This document shows, in pieces, positions 1 through 8,186 of a stretch of DNA of 64,000 nt. Under the pieces are notes generated by a model, which worked only from the letters and a program-made list of their open reading frames with translations, was not told where the DNA came from and searched no databases. Position 1 is the first letter of the stretch; each line of letters begins with the position of its first letter. Made by a program: the position numbers and the translations under genes. Origin of the DNA: Shouchella shacheensis (GTDB lineage: Bacteria > Bacillota > Bacilli > Bacillales > Bacillaceae_D); the NCBI RefSeq assembly GCF_001484965.1, contig NZ_LLYY01000003.1:1-64000 (forward strand), read 5' to 3'.

Positions 1-181
1 AACTATAAATATTAAAGAGTTATTTATAGTTATTTACACATTTATCTTAACAGCTAGAACCCTCCTTGATCCAATAAATAGATATACCCTTTTTAGGTTT
101 GCTCAAACACTTTTGTTCACAGGTGGAGATACATCCGTTATACTGAATACATACAACATAATTGCTAGAGGAGTGGTGTTC

Positions 182-655
182 ATGCCATCTGTAGAAAGCT
201 TTGAGCTTGACCATACGATTGTGAAGGCCCCTTACGTTCGTCACTGCGGTACGCACAAAATTGGCTCGGACGGAGAAGTGAACAAATTCGACATTCGCTT
301 CTGCCAGCCGAACAAAGACGCGCTCCAGCCCGCGGTTATTCATACAATGGAACACTTGCTTGCGATTAACATCCGACGTTTTGCCGAAGCCTACAGCCAT
401 TTTGACGTGATTGATATCTCTCCAATGGGCTGTCAAACTGGCTACTACCTCATTATGAGTGGCACGCCGCAAGTTTCAGAAATAATTGATGTTCTAGAGA
501 AGACTATGGACTATTCGCTGAATACAGAAGAAGTTCCTGCGGCGACGGAAAAAGAATGTGGGCAAGCCGTCCTTCATGACCTTGAAGGTACGAAGGAGCG
601 CATGCGAGCCTGGCTACGTGCAGACAAAGAATCGTTAAAAAAAGTTTTCGAATAA
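182..655 (+). CDS. luxS: S-ribosylhomocysteine lyase LuxS
   Basis: Cytosolic enzyme of the activated methyl cycle; it splits S-ribosylhomocysteine into homocysteine and DPD, the precursor of the signal AI-2. The 157-residue product has the normal family length. The metal ligands are visible as the two His of HTMEH (about residues 54-58) and the Cys of ECGQ (about 126); the catalytic Cys is in GCQTGYY (about 84). The ATG at 182 is chosen because AGAGGAG lies 8 bases upstream and the protein then begins [11 protein letters not shown] as in Bacillus LuxS; an in-frame ATG at 113 would add 23 unrelated residues. It stands alone and ends at a terminator. Confidence 0.97.
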   Translation: MPSVESFELDHTIVKAPYVRHCGTHKIGSDGEVNKFDIRFCQPNKDALQPAVIHTMEHLLAINIRRFAEAYSHFDVIDISPMGCQTGYYLIMSGTPQVSEIIDVLEKTMDYSLNTEEVPAATEKECGQAVLHDLEGTKERMRAWLRADKESLKKVFE

Positions 656-661
656 CACAAC

Positions 662-692
662 GAAAAGTCGGCCACCTGTAGCCGGCTTTTTC
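662..692 (+). terminator. Intrinsic terminator after luxS
   Basis: Ten-pair stem AAAAGTCGGC / GCCGGCTTTT with one G-T wobble and an 8-base loop, running into a T-rich tract just after the luxS stop. Confidence 0.85.
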
Positions 693-918
693 TATTGAAC
701 CCTCGCTATGCCAGTGATAACGTGACGCATACACGCAATCATGTCTCGGGGGCTCGCGTTTTCGTTATTTTTTTAAGAACATTCACTCGCCTGATATGGT
801 ACGATTATTATATTGTAAATAGGGGCATCTACACTGATTTTTTAATACTCTCCACTAGTGGTATCATTGACGACACGAACAGTTCTATACGAAAGACAAG
901 AGACAGGGGGAAGGCAAG

Positions 919-1416
919 ATGCTAGATGACAAAGCGATTGAGATCCTTCAGATCATAGAGGCACAGGGACGAATGGAAGCAGAAAAGTTGGCAAAGCTCG
1001 TTAACATAGCGGTGGTTGATGCGCAGAAGTATGTAAAGGAATTGGAAGACAAGAACGTCATTCTCAGCTATTCAGCTGTTGTCGACTGGTCGAAATTACC
1101 TGTAGAGGAAACAGTGACTGCTTCGATCGATGTAAAGGTCACTCCCCAGCGCGGCGTTGGCTTTGATGAAGTAGCCGAGCGGATCTACCGCTTCCCGGAA
1201 GTCAAGGCGCTTTACCTCATGTCAGGTGCGTATGATCTATCCGTCGTCGTTGAAGGGAAAACGATGCAGGAAACGGCACGCTTTGTCTCTGAAAAACTTT
1301 CAACCATTGATTCTGTCCTCTCAACGACGACACATTTCCAGTTAAAAACCTATAAACATGATGGTGTGATCTTCAAAGAGTCAGATGACGATAAACGAAT
1401 GGTGGTGACACCGTAA
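919..1416 (+). CDS. alaR: Lrp/AsnC-family transcriptional regulator (AlaR-like)
   Basis: DNA-binding regulator of 165 residues: an N-terminal helix-turn-helix (about residues 1-55) and a C-terminal RAM ligand-binding/oligomerisation domain (about 75-150) with the typical GAYDLSVVVEG strand. The family senses amino acids; in B. subtilis the homologue (YugG) sits before an alanine transaminase, and the same pair is seen here. The stop codon overlaps the next ATG by one base (TAATG), so the two genes are translationally coupled. The start has AGGGGGAAGG 5 to 6 bases upstream. Control of alaT by alanine is inferred from the pairing. Confidence 0.88.
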   Translation: MLDDKAIEILQIIEAQGRMEAEKLAKLVNIAVVDAQKYVKELEDKNVILSYSAVVDWSKLPVEETVTASIDVKVTPQRGVGFDEVAERIYRFPEVKALYLMSGAYDLSVVVEGKTMQETARFVSEKLSTIDSVLSTTTHFQLKTYKHDGVIFKESDDDKRMVVTP

Positions 1417-2597
1417 TGGCGGATACAACGTCTGTACAACAAGAAAGGTTGTCAAAGCGAGTCAACGAGATTCAGCCTTCGGGCATCCGCCGCTTTTTTG
1501 ATCTGGCTTCAAAGATGGAGAACATTATATCCCTAGGCGTGGGGGAACCTGACTTTGTGACGCCTTGGAATGTACGCGAGGCGAGCATTTCTTCACTGGA
1601 ACGAGGCTTCACCGCTTATTCTGCCAATGCTGGACTTCCGGAACTGCGTCAAGCGATTGCCGACTACATGAGCGAGCGTTTCTCGGTCTCATATCATCCT
1701 GAAAGTGAAGTGCTCGTTACGGTTGGAGCAAGCGAAGCGATTGACATTGGAATGCGAGCGATCTTGGATGAAGGCGATGAGGTCATTATCGTCGAGCCGA
1801 CGTTTGTGTCCTATGCCCCGCTCGTGACGATGGCTGGAGGGGTGCCGGTTCCGGTTGGCACAAGCGCGAAGACCAATTTCGCGGTTCGTCCTGAGGATAT
1901 TCAAGCGGCCATTACTCCTAGAACAAAGGCGCTAATGATTTGTTTTCCAAACAACCCGACCGGAGCAACGATGCCACGAGAAGGATTAGAAGAAATTTCA
2001 AGATTGGTGCGTGAACATGAGCTGATTGTTTTTTCTGATGAAATCTACGCAGAGCTTTCGTATGATGAGGAGCATGTTTGCTTTACGTCGCTTCCAGGGA
2101 TGAAGGAGCAAACGGTGCTGATCAACGGTTTTTCGAAAGCCTTCGCGATGACCGGATGGCGGCTCGGCTTTGTGCTTGCCCCGTCGGATCTGCTTGGTGC
2201 GATGCTGAAAATTCACCAGTACAGCTTAATGTGCGCCCCAACAATGGCTCAGTACGGTGCTCTTGAAGCGTTGCAGCATGGAATGGAAGATGTCGATAAG
2301 ATGAAGCGATCTTACCAGCAGCGACGCAATTACTTTGTGAAAACATGTGCTGAGATTGGGTTGCCGTGTCACTCCCCTGGGGGAGCTTTCTATGCGTTTC
2401 CTTCCATCAAAGAGACAGGCTTCACGTCCGAAGAGTTTGCAGAGAAATTGCTGCTGGAAGAACGAGTGGCCGTGGTGCCGGGCTCGGTATTTGGTGAGGG
2501 AGGAGAGGGGTATATTCGTTGTTCGTACGCCACCTCGCTCACGAATCTGGAAGAGGCGCTCGAGAGAATGGGACGTTTTCTCAACAGGCATGGATAG
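1416..2597 (+). CDS. alaT: Class I/II PLP-dependent aminotransferase (AlaT-like)
   Basis: Fold-type I aminotransferase of 393 residues. The PLP-binding Lys is in the GFSKAFAMTGWRLG segment (about residue 240), the substrate-carboxylate Arg in the final YIRCSYA segment, and the NNPTG loop is present. The closest known context is B. subtilis yugH, an alanine transaminase that interconverts pyruvate/glutamate and alanine/2-oxoglutarate; the preceding AlaR-like regulator supports that reading. Aspartate-type activity cannot be excluded from sequence alone. It is translated from an ATG overlapping the alaR stop. Confidence 0.88.
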   Translation: MADTTSVQQERLSKRVNEIQPSGIRRFFDLASKMENIISLGVGEPDFVTPWNVREASISSLERGFTAYSANAGLPELRQAIADYMSERFSVSYHPESEVLVTVGASEAIDIGMRAILDEGDEVIIVEPTFVSYAPLVTMAGGVPVPVGTSAKTNFAVRPEDIQAAITPRTKALMICFPNNPTGATMPREGLEEISRLVREHELIVFSDEIYAELSYDEEHVCFTSLPGMKEQTVLINGFSKAFAMTGWRLGFVLAPSDLLGAMLKIHQYSLMCAPTMAQYGALEALQHGMEDVDKMKRSYQQRRNYFVKTCAEIGLPCHSPGGAFYAFPSIKETGFTSEEFAEKLLLEERVAVVPGSVFGEGGEGYIRCSYATSLTNLEEALERMGRFLNRHG

Positions 2598-2610
2598 AGC
2601 CAACAAAAAA

Positions 2611-2636
2611 AGCAGAAGCTCAAAATAGCTTCTGCT
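2611..2636. terminator. Strong hairpin after alaT
   Basis: Perfect 10-bp stem AGCAGAAGCT / AGCTTCTGCT with a 6-base loop, 13 bases after alaT. The A-run lies on its left and no T-run follows on the + strand, so its shape fits a terminator for minus-strand transcripts better than one for alaT; no minus-strand gene is nearby. Confidence 0.6.
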
Positions 2637-2765
2637 CATGGGGGATAAGACTATACCTCCATTGTGGCCAGGGCTAAAATCATTTATACATGAAAATGTC
2701 GATTTTCTGAAATCTGGATGTACTCAACCAACAAGGCATCCAGGCAAAAAAGGAGGAAGGATAAG

Positions 2766-3542
2766 ATGGGAGAGATGATCAGAAAGGCCAATCCACTAAT
2801 TCATTGCATGACGAATGTCGTGGTTACAAATTTTACAGCGAATGGCATGCTTGCCGTAGGCGCTTCCCCAGTGATGGCCTACGATCAGGAAGAATCAGCG
2901 GATATGGCCGGCGCAGCAAAGGCGCTACTGCTCAATATCGGCACGCCTTCTGTGGAACTTGGGAAAGCGATGGTCAGCGCCGGACAAGCAGCAAATAAGG
3001 CGGGCATTCCCGTTGTGTTAGACCCTGTGGGGATCGGAGCCACATCTTTTCGCTCAGAGCTCTGTAAACTTCTTCTGGAGGAGGTAGATATATCGATCAT
3101 CCGGGGAAATGCAGGGGAAGTCGCAGCTTTACTAGGGAAGTCTGGAACCGTCAAAGGCGTAGATGGTCAAATCCAGGGCGATAGCAAGGAGCTTGCACGA
3201 AAGGCGGCCGAGACGTTTCATTGTGTGACGATTGTGACCGGGGAGATCGATTGCATTAGCGATGGCCACCAAGTAAAGACGGTGGCTAACGGCCATCCGT
3301 GGCTCTCAGACGTTGTCGGGACGGGCTGCTTGCTTGGTGGCGTGGTTGCCGCCTATGCATCGCAGAACAAAGATGACCTTGTAACAGCCTCCACAGAAGC
3401 AGTCGTGTTTTACGGGGTAGCAGCAGAGCGGGCCTATGAAAAGACAGCAGGTGATGGCCTTGGCTCTTTCCGAACGGAATTTATCAATCAGCTCGGCAAG
3501 CTAACCGATGCCGAAGCGAAAGAATCAAGACGTACTGAATGA
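2766..3542 (+). CDS. thiM: Hydroxyethylthiazole kinase ThiM
   Basis: Phosphorylates 4-methyl-5-(2-hydroxyethyl)thiazole with ATP in thiamine salvage. The 258-residue protein is collinear with Bacillus ThiM: an N-terminal NVVTNFTANG segment, LDPVGIGAT, and the C-terminal anion hole with catalytic Cys in VVGTGCLLGG (about residue 190). The ATG at 2766 has AGGAGG 9 bases upstream; an upstream in-frame ATG at 2718 lacks one. No other thiamine gene is adjacent, and the 168-base leader shows no TPP-riboswitch core. Confidence 0.95.
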   Translation: MGEMIRKANPLIHCMTNVVVTNFTANGMLAVGASPVMAYDQEESADMAGAAKALLLNIGTPSVELGKAMVSAGQAANKAGIPVVLDPVGIGATSFRSELCKLLLEEVDISIIRGNAGEVAALLGKSGTVKGVDGQIQGDSKELARKAAETFHCVTIVTGEIDCISDGHQVKTVANGHPWLSDVVGTGCLLGGVVAAYASQNKDDLVTASTEAVVFYGVAAERAYEKTAGDGLGSFRTEFINQLGKLTDAEAKESRRTE

Positions 3543-3572
3543 TGGACGCAGACAAAAGGAGAAGCGCATAAT

Positions 3573-4733
3573 ATGATTGAACAATTTACAGCGGGGATGT
3601 GGCCCGAGCGAGTGGCTACTGTGCTCGCGCAGCAAGGCATTACTGAACCCACTCCCATTCAAACAAAGATGATTCCGGAAGCGCTCGACGGGCAAAACAT
3701 CCTCGCCCGTTCGCAGACGGGTACGGGGAAAACGCTTGCATATTTGATGCCGATTCTAGCGAAGATAAATCCAAATAAAAGTGGCATTCAGTCGGTGATC
3801 CTAGCCCCCTCCCAGGAGCTCGCGATGCAAATCGCCGATTTAACAAAAGCGCTAACCGAGGGGACAGGCATTCTTTCCGCTCCTTTTATTGGCGGAGCAA
3901 ATGTTAATCGTCAAGTGGAAAAACTAAAGAAGCAAAAGCCTCACATTGCCATCGGCACACCGGGACGAGTGCTGGAACTTGTCATGATGAAGAAGCTTAA
4001 GCTCAGCGAGGTCGAGGTGTTAGCCGTGGATGAAGTCGACCGTTTGGTTTCAGAGGAGAAGGCATGGGAGGCCATGCTTGAGCTTGGCAAGCGCACCGGT
4101 CGAAAGGCGCAGTTTTTCTTTGTCTCAGCGACGGTGCCGAACGGGTTGGAGGAGCAACTCGGGATGTTTGCACCGTTTCTGACGCGAATTGAAGCTGAGG
4201 GCGGGATGCTTCCGGAAGCGGTTCGTCATCTTGTTCTCTGGGTAGAAGGCCGAGAACGGATGGACGTGACACGGAAACTGATTCACGCCGAAGAGATCGA
4301 AAAAGGGATCGTCTTTGTTAATCAGCTGGAGAAGGTGACAGAAACGGTCGAGAAGTTGAATTACCGCAAAATCGAGACCGCTAGCCTTTCCTCCGAAAAC
4401 AATAAGCACGAACGAGAAAAGGCACTGCAAGCCTTTCGAACGGGAGCCGTGCGCATTCTCGTGGCTACGGATGTGGCTTCAAGGGGACTAGATATTGAAG
4501 GGGTGACGCATATCATTCAGCTCGATGCCCCGAACGTCTCCGATAGTTACTTGCACCGTGCGGGACGAACCGGACGAATGAACAAAGAGGGGAAAGTAAT
4601 CACGCTGCTGGAGGAGCGCGAATCCTATAAGAAGAAAAAGTACGAAACGATGCTAGGTATTGAACTGGAAAATGCCTATATCCAAGGCGGGGGGCTTCAC
4701 TTAGGATTGGCTAAGGGGAGAGGCAAGCGCTAG
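3573..4733 (+). CDS. DEAD-box RNA helicase, CshC/YfmL-like
   Basis: ATP-dependent RNA helicase of 386 residues with both RecA-like domains: Q-motif (TEPTPIQ), Walker A ARSQTGTGKT, motif Ib TPGR, motif III SAT, motif V ATDVASRGLD and motif VI HRAGRTGR. It ends soon after motif VI, without the long basic or RRM tail of CshA or DbpA, which matches YfmL (CshC), a ribosome-biogenesis helicase. Oddity: motif II reads DEVD instead of DEAD. The start has AAAGGAGAAG about 9 bases upstream. Confidence 0.88.
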   Translation: MIEQFTAGMWPERVATVLAQQGITEPTPIQTKMIPEALDGQNILARSQTGTGKTLAYLMPILAKINPNKSGIQSVILAPSQELAMQIADLTKALTEGTGILSAPFIGGANVNRQVEKLKKQKPHIAIGTPGRVLELVMMKKLKLSEVEVLAVDEVDRLVSEEKAWEAMLELGKRTGRKAQFFFVSATVPNGLEEQLGMFAPFLTRIEAEGGMLPEAVRHLVLWVEGRERMDVTRKLIHAEEIEKGIVFVNQLEKVTETVEKLNYRKIETASLSSENNKHEREKALQAFRTGAVRILVATDVASRGLDIEGVTHIIQLDAPNVSDSYLHRAGRTGRMNKEGKVITLLEERESYKKKKYETMLGIELENAYIQGGGLHLGLAKGRGKR

Positions 4734-4796
4734 TGGTGCTTGGCTTTCGAGCGGTGATGTTTCGTTCTCATTCCTACTTTTTACCGGAAAAACTCC

Positions 4797-4826
4797 TTTG
4801 CGTAAATCGGCAACCTATGGTAAAAT
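4797..4826 (+). promoter_or_regulatory. SigA-type promoter of yugI
   Basis: TTTGCG (4797-4802), an 18-base spacer, then TAAAAT (4821-4826), 34 bases before the yugI start. Each hexamer is one or two bases off consensus. Confidence 0.5.
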
Positions 4827-4859
4827 TAAAAGGTTAAAACATGTTTAGGAGTTGTGATT

Positions 4860-5273
4860 ATGTCCAATTACGAAGTAGGAAGCATCATTGAGGGAAAGGT
4901 TACCGGCATTAAGCCGTTCGGCGCGTTCGTTGCCATTGATGAAAAAAAGCAAGGGCTCGTGCATATCTCAGAAGTGGCACATGGTTATGTGAAAGACATT
5001 CAAGACGTCCTTACGGTAGGAGACGAAGTGAAAGTTAAAATCATGTCCATTGATGAAGAATCTGGTAAAATTTCTCTCTCTATCCGTGCAACGCAGGAAG
5101 CTCCTGCCCGTCCAGCGACCAAGCCACGTTCTGGTGGCTACGCGGGTGGCCGTAAGCCTCAGGCAGCGCAAAAACAGCAACAAGGCTTTAACACGCTTGA
5201 AGATAAGCTGAAAGACTGGTTGAAGCAGTCCAATGAAATTCAAGCTGATCTTAACAAGCGCGCGAAAAAATAA
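4860..5273 (+). CDS. yugI: S1-domain RNA-binding general stress protein YugI
   Basis: 137-residue protein with one S1 OB-fold (about residues 5-75; core GKVTGIKPFGAFVAI and GLVHISEV), a Gly/Arg/Gln-rich linker and a C-terminal GFNTLEDKLKDWLKQSNE helix typical of YugI (general stress protein 13). The family binds RNA and associates with ribosomes. The ATG at 4860 is 8 bases after TAGGAG; an in-frame GTG at 4854 overlaps the spacer and is less likely. A strong terminator follows. Confidence 0.93.
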   Translation: MSNYEVGSIIEGKVTGIKPFGAFVAIDEKKQGLVHISEVAHGYVKDIQDVLTVGDEVKVKIMSIDEESGKISLSIRATQEAPARPATKPRSGGYAGGRKPQAAQKQQQGFNTLEDKLKDWLKQSNEIQADLNKRAKK

Positions 5274-5276
5274 GTG

Positions 5277-5315
5277 AAAAAACGACCGAGGGACGAATCC
5301 CCCTGGTCGTTTTTG
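5277..5315 (+). terminator. Intrinsic terminator after yugI
   Basis: Stem AAAACGACC / GGTCGTTTT extended by GGG / CCC around a short loop, then a T-run. The A-run on its left lets it serve the convergent yuzA as well. Confidence 0.9.
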
Positions 5316-5328
5316 CATTCGTCCTCAG

Positions 5329-5562
5329 TTAGCTCTGTGGTTCGGTTGGGTGCTCTCTTTCAACCTCCGCGGCTGGCTTAAACAGAATTGAAATTGCGTA
5401 TAAGCCGGCCAAACCGACGAGCGCATAAACCCAGCGAGACAATACGGCTGCTTGGCCACCAAAAAGCGCAGCGACAAGGTCAAAACGGAAGAACCCAATT
5501 AGTCCCCAGTTAATCGCACCAATGATCGTTAACACGAGTGCAGTCTTTTGAATACCGCTCAT
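5329..5562 (-). CDS. yuzA: DUF378 small membrane protein YuzA
   Basis: 77-residue membrane protein with two predicted transmembrane helices (ALVLTIIGAINWGLIGF and WVYALVGLAGLYAISILF), the signature of the DUF378 family. Function unknown. On the minus strand GGAGG lies 8 bases before the ATG at 5562; the in-frame GTG at 5571 falls inside the spacer and is rejected. In B. subtilis yuzA belongs to the same yug neighbourhood. It converges on yugI. Confidence 0.88.
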   Translation of the reverse strand: MSGIQKTALVLTIIGAINWGLIGFFRFDLVAALFGGQAAVLSRWVYALVGLAGLYAISILFKPAAEVEREHPTEPQS

Positions 5563-5766
5563 ACGAATCACCTCCGTTGCTTAAATACACACATTCAGTC
5601 TGTGTGCTAGTTCTAGGTTGGTGCTTTCAGCGCTTAATTATGCAAGAGCACTGCTGGCAATAAAAGTGAACCACGAGGTGCATATGAGTTGCATTCAGGA
5701 ATTGGAACGACTACGATAAGGTCTTGTCGGGTATATATAAAATGAAGATAGAGGAGGACTTTAAGA

Positions 5767-6930
5767 ATGGATGCATTTTCATTTTACAACCCAACCAAAT
5801 TAATTTTTGGACAAGGAAAAACAGATACACTTTCAGATGAATTGGTGATTTATGATCGCAATGTCCTTGTCGTTTATGGGGGCGGCAGCATTAAGAAAAA
5901 CGGACTTTATGATAGCGTCATGCTTCAGCTGGAGGCCGCTGGATGCAATGTCTACGAGCTCAGTGGCGTCGAGCCGAACCCTCGCCTCGATACGGTGAGA
6001 AAAGGGATTGACATCTGTAAGGAAAGTGGAATCGGGTTTATTCTTGCCGTCGGCGGGGGAAGCGTGATTGATGCCACCAAAGCGATAGCCGTTGGTGCCC
6101 GCTATAATGGCGATATTTGGGACATCATTACAAAACAAGAGATTGCAACAGACGCTGTACCATTTGGGACCATTCTAACACTTGCGGCCACTGGTTCTGA
6201 AATGAATTCTGGATCTGTCATCACGAACTGGGAGACGCACCAGAAACTCGGCTGGGGGAGCGTTTTAAGCTTTCCTCATTTTTCTATATTGGACCCGGTG
6301 AATACGGTAAGTGTCCCGAAAGATCAGACGGTTTACGGCATTGTTGATATGATGACGCATGTGCTGGAGGCGTATTTCCACCCTGCGGAGAACACGCCGC
6401 TACAAGACCGTATGTGTGAATCAATTTTACAAACTGTAATGGAAACCGGGCCGGAGCTTCTTGATGACCTAAAAAATTTAGATCACCGTGAAACCATCAT
6501 GTACTGCGGAACCATGGCTTTAAACGGTATCACGCAAATGGGAGCACGGGGGGACTGGGGCACACATAACTTGGAGCACGCTGTGTCGGCCGTATCCGAT
6601 ATTCCTCATGCGGGCGGACTGGCGATTCTCTTCCCTCACTGGATGCAGTACAGCATTGATGTCAACGTGAAACGTGGCGCTCAGCTTGCCGAAAGGGTGT
6701 TCGGTGTTGAAAGAGAAGGGCGTGAAGATAAAGACGTCGCGCTGGAAGGCATCGATCGACTAGCCGAATTCTGGCGAGGGATCGGCGCACCGACACGCTT
6801 AGCCGATTATGAAATCGGCGAAGATCAGATCGAGGAAATCGCCGATATTGCCTGCGAGCGTGGAATCTTTGGCAACTATCAGAAGCTTGATAAAGACGAT
6901 GTGATGTATATTCTGCAAGAATCGCTTTAA
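5767..6930 (+). CDS. Iron-containing alcohol dehydrogenase, YugJ/YugK (butanol dehydrogenase) type
   Basis: Group III metal-dependent alcohol dehydrogenase of 387 residues, expected to use NAD(P)H to interconvert aldehydes and primary alcohols. The nucleotide-binding loop [15 protein letters not shown] (about residues 94-108) and metal-binding segments [13 protein letters not shown] (about 194-206) and HNLEHAVS...IPHAGG are intact. Length and synteny match B. subtilis YugJ/YugK; physiological substrate not predictable. GAGGAGG precedes the ATG by 9 bases. Confidence 0.9.
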   Translation: MDAFSFYNPTKLIFGQGKTDTLSDELVIYDRNVLVVYGGGSIKKNGLYDSVMLQLEAAGCNVYELSGVEPNPRLDTVRKGIDICKESGIGFILAVGGGSVIDATKAIAVGARYNGDIWDIITKQEIATDAVPFGTILTLAATGSEMNSGSVITNWETHQKLGWGSVLSFPHFSILDPVNTVSVPKDQTVYGIVDMMTHVLEAYFHPAENTPLQDRMCESILQTVMETGPELLDDLKNLDHRETIMYCGTMALNGITQMGARGDWGTHNLEHAVSAVSDIPHAGGLAILFPHWMQYSIDVNVKRGAQLAERVFGVEREGREDKDVALEGIDRLAEFWRGIGAPTRLADYEIGEDQIEEIADIACERGIFGNYQKLDKDDVMYILQESL

Positions 6931-6958
6931 AGAGACGGGTGTTTCCCCGTCTTTTTTT
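6931..6958 (+). terminator. Intrinsic terminator
   Basis: Stem AGACGGG / CCCGTCT with a 6-base loop followed by seven T, directly after the alcohol dehydrogenase stop. Confidence 0.85.
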
Positions 6959-7012
6959 ATTCTGTAACAAGCCAATTCCGTGTATAATGGAACAGGAAGG
7001 GGCGTGATCCTA

Positions 7013-8119
7013 GTGTCAAAAAAACGAGTTGGCGTGATTTTCGGTGGAAAATCTGCTGAACATGAAGTGTCATTGCAATCAGCCAAGAATATTGTTGATG
7101 CCATTGACAAAAAGAAATTTGATGTCACCTTAATCGGCATTGATAAAGAAGGACAATGGCATATTAATGAAGCTTCAAACTTCTTACTTAACGCAGAAAA
7201 TCCAGCATTAATTGAACTAAATAAATCAGGGCGGGGGGTTGCTTTAATCCCTGGCAAGGAAGAACATCAGTTAGTAGAAGCTTCAGGAACTGGTGTTTTA
7301 GACACGCTTGATGTTATTTTTCCAATTGTTCATGGAACGCTTGGAGAGGACGGAAGCCTTCAGGGGATGTTGCGGCTCGCCAATATTCCGTATGTTGGGT
7401 CCAATGTACTTAGCTCAGCGATAAGCATGGACAAGGATATAGCCAAGCGGCTGTTAAAGGACGCTAATCTTAATGTCGCCGCAGGTGTAGCTTTCACTCG
7501 TGCAAAGAAATCAACGATCGACTTTGAGGAGGTAACGGAGCAACTTGGGCTTCCGCTCTTTATCAAACCAGCGAATCAGGGCTCTTCCGTAGGCGTCAGC
7601 AAAGTCTCAAACGAAGCTGAGTTTTGGGGAGCGGTTGATAATGCCTTCTCCTTCGATCATAAGATTCTTATTGAGGCTGCGGTTGTCGGTCGTGAAATTG
7701 AATGCGCTGTTCTTGGCAATGACGACCCCAAGGCAAGTGTGTGTGGGGAAATCCTGCCCCAGGACGGCTTCTACTCCTACGATGCAAAATACATTGATGA
7801 GGATGGAGCGAAGCTGGCGATTCCAGCTGATGTTCCTGAAGCCGTCCATGCGAAGATTCAAGCGGTTGCCGTGCGAGCCTATGAAGCGCTGAATTGTGAA
7901 GGCCTTGCCCGCGTCGATGTTTTTCTGACCAAGCAAGAAGAAGTCATCGTTAATGAAATCAACACGCTCCCAGGCTTCACGAAAATCAGTATGTACCCGA
8001 AGCTTTGGGAGGAGAGCGGGCTTTCGTATGAAGACTTGATTACGGAGCTTCTTGAGCTTGCCATGAAACGACATGAGCAAGACAGAGAGTTAAAAAGCTC
8101 AGTCTTCCAGCGTGATTAG
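7013..8119 (+). CDS. ddl: D-alanine--D-alanine ligase (DdlA type)
   Basis: ATP-grasp ligase of 368 residues that joins two D-Ala for peptidoglycan precursors. The N-terminal [17 protein letters not shown], the central [15 protein letters not shown] and the C-terminal [19 protein letters not shown] motifs are present. The omega-loop AKYIDEDGA carries the Tyr typical of D-Ala-D-Ala rather than D-Ala-D-Lac enzymes. GTG at 7013 is taken as start (AGGAAGGGGC upstream, protein begins [12 protein letters not shown]); the in-frame ATG at 6980 adds an unlikely tail. The sequence is strikingly like E. coli DdlA and longer than the B. subtilis enzyme. It ends at a hairpin shared with pgi. Confidence 0.95.
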   Translation: MSKKRVGVIFGGKSAEHEVSLQSAKNIVDAIDKKKFDVTLIGIDKEGQWHINEASNFLLNAENPALIELNKSGRGVALIPGKEEHQLVEASGTGVLDTLDVIFPIVHGTLGEDGSLQGMLRLANIPYVGSNVLSSAISMDKDIAKRLLKDANLNVAAGVAFTRAKKSTIDFEEVTEQLGLPLFIKPANQGSSVGVSKVSNEAEFWGAVDNAFSFDHKILIEAAVVGREIECAVLGNDDPKASVCGEILPQDGFYSYDAKYIDEDGAKLAIPADVPEAVHAKIQAVAVRAYEALNCEGLARVDVFLTKQEEVIVNEINTLPGFTKISMYPKLWEESGLSYEDLITELLELAMKRHEQDRELKSSVFQRD

Positions 8120-8135
8120 ATTAACTTGTGTTTTT

Positions 8136-8186
8136 AGCCTCCTTTCGGTACATTGGATATGTACCGTAAATAAGGAGGCTTTTTTC
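8136..8186 (+). terminator. ddl terminator that also contains the pgi Shine-Dalgarno
   Basis: Outer 9-bp perfect stem AGCCTCCTT (8136-8144) / AAGGAGGCT (8172-8180), inner 8-bp perfect stem CGGTACAT (8146-8153) / ATGTACCG (8159-8166), then six T. The 3' arm is the AAGGAGG ribosome site of pgi, whose ATG starts at 8187. It is therefore both a terminator and a potential translation-blocking hairpin. Confidence 0.85.

Noticed and set aside
695-925. 76-codon open frame between luxS and alaR
   Set aside because: No ribosome site, no recognisable protein features, overlaps the alaR leader.
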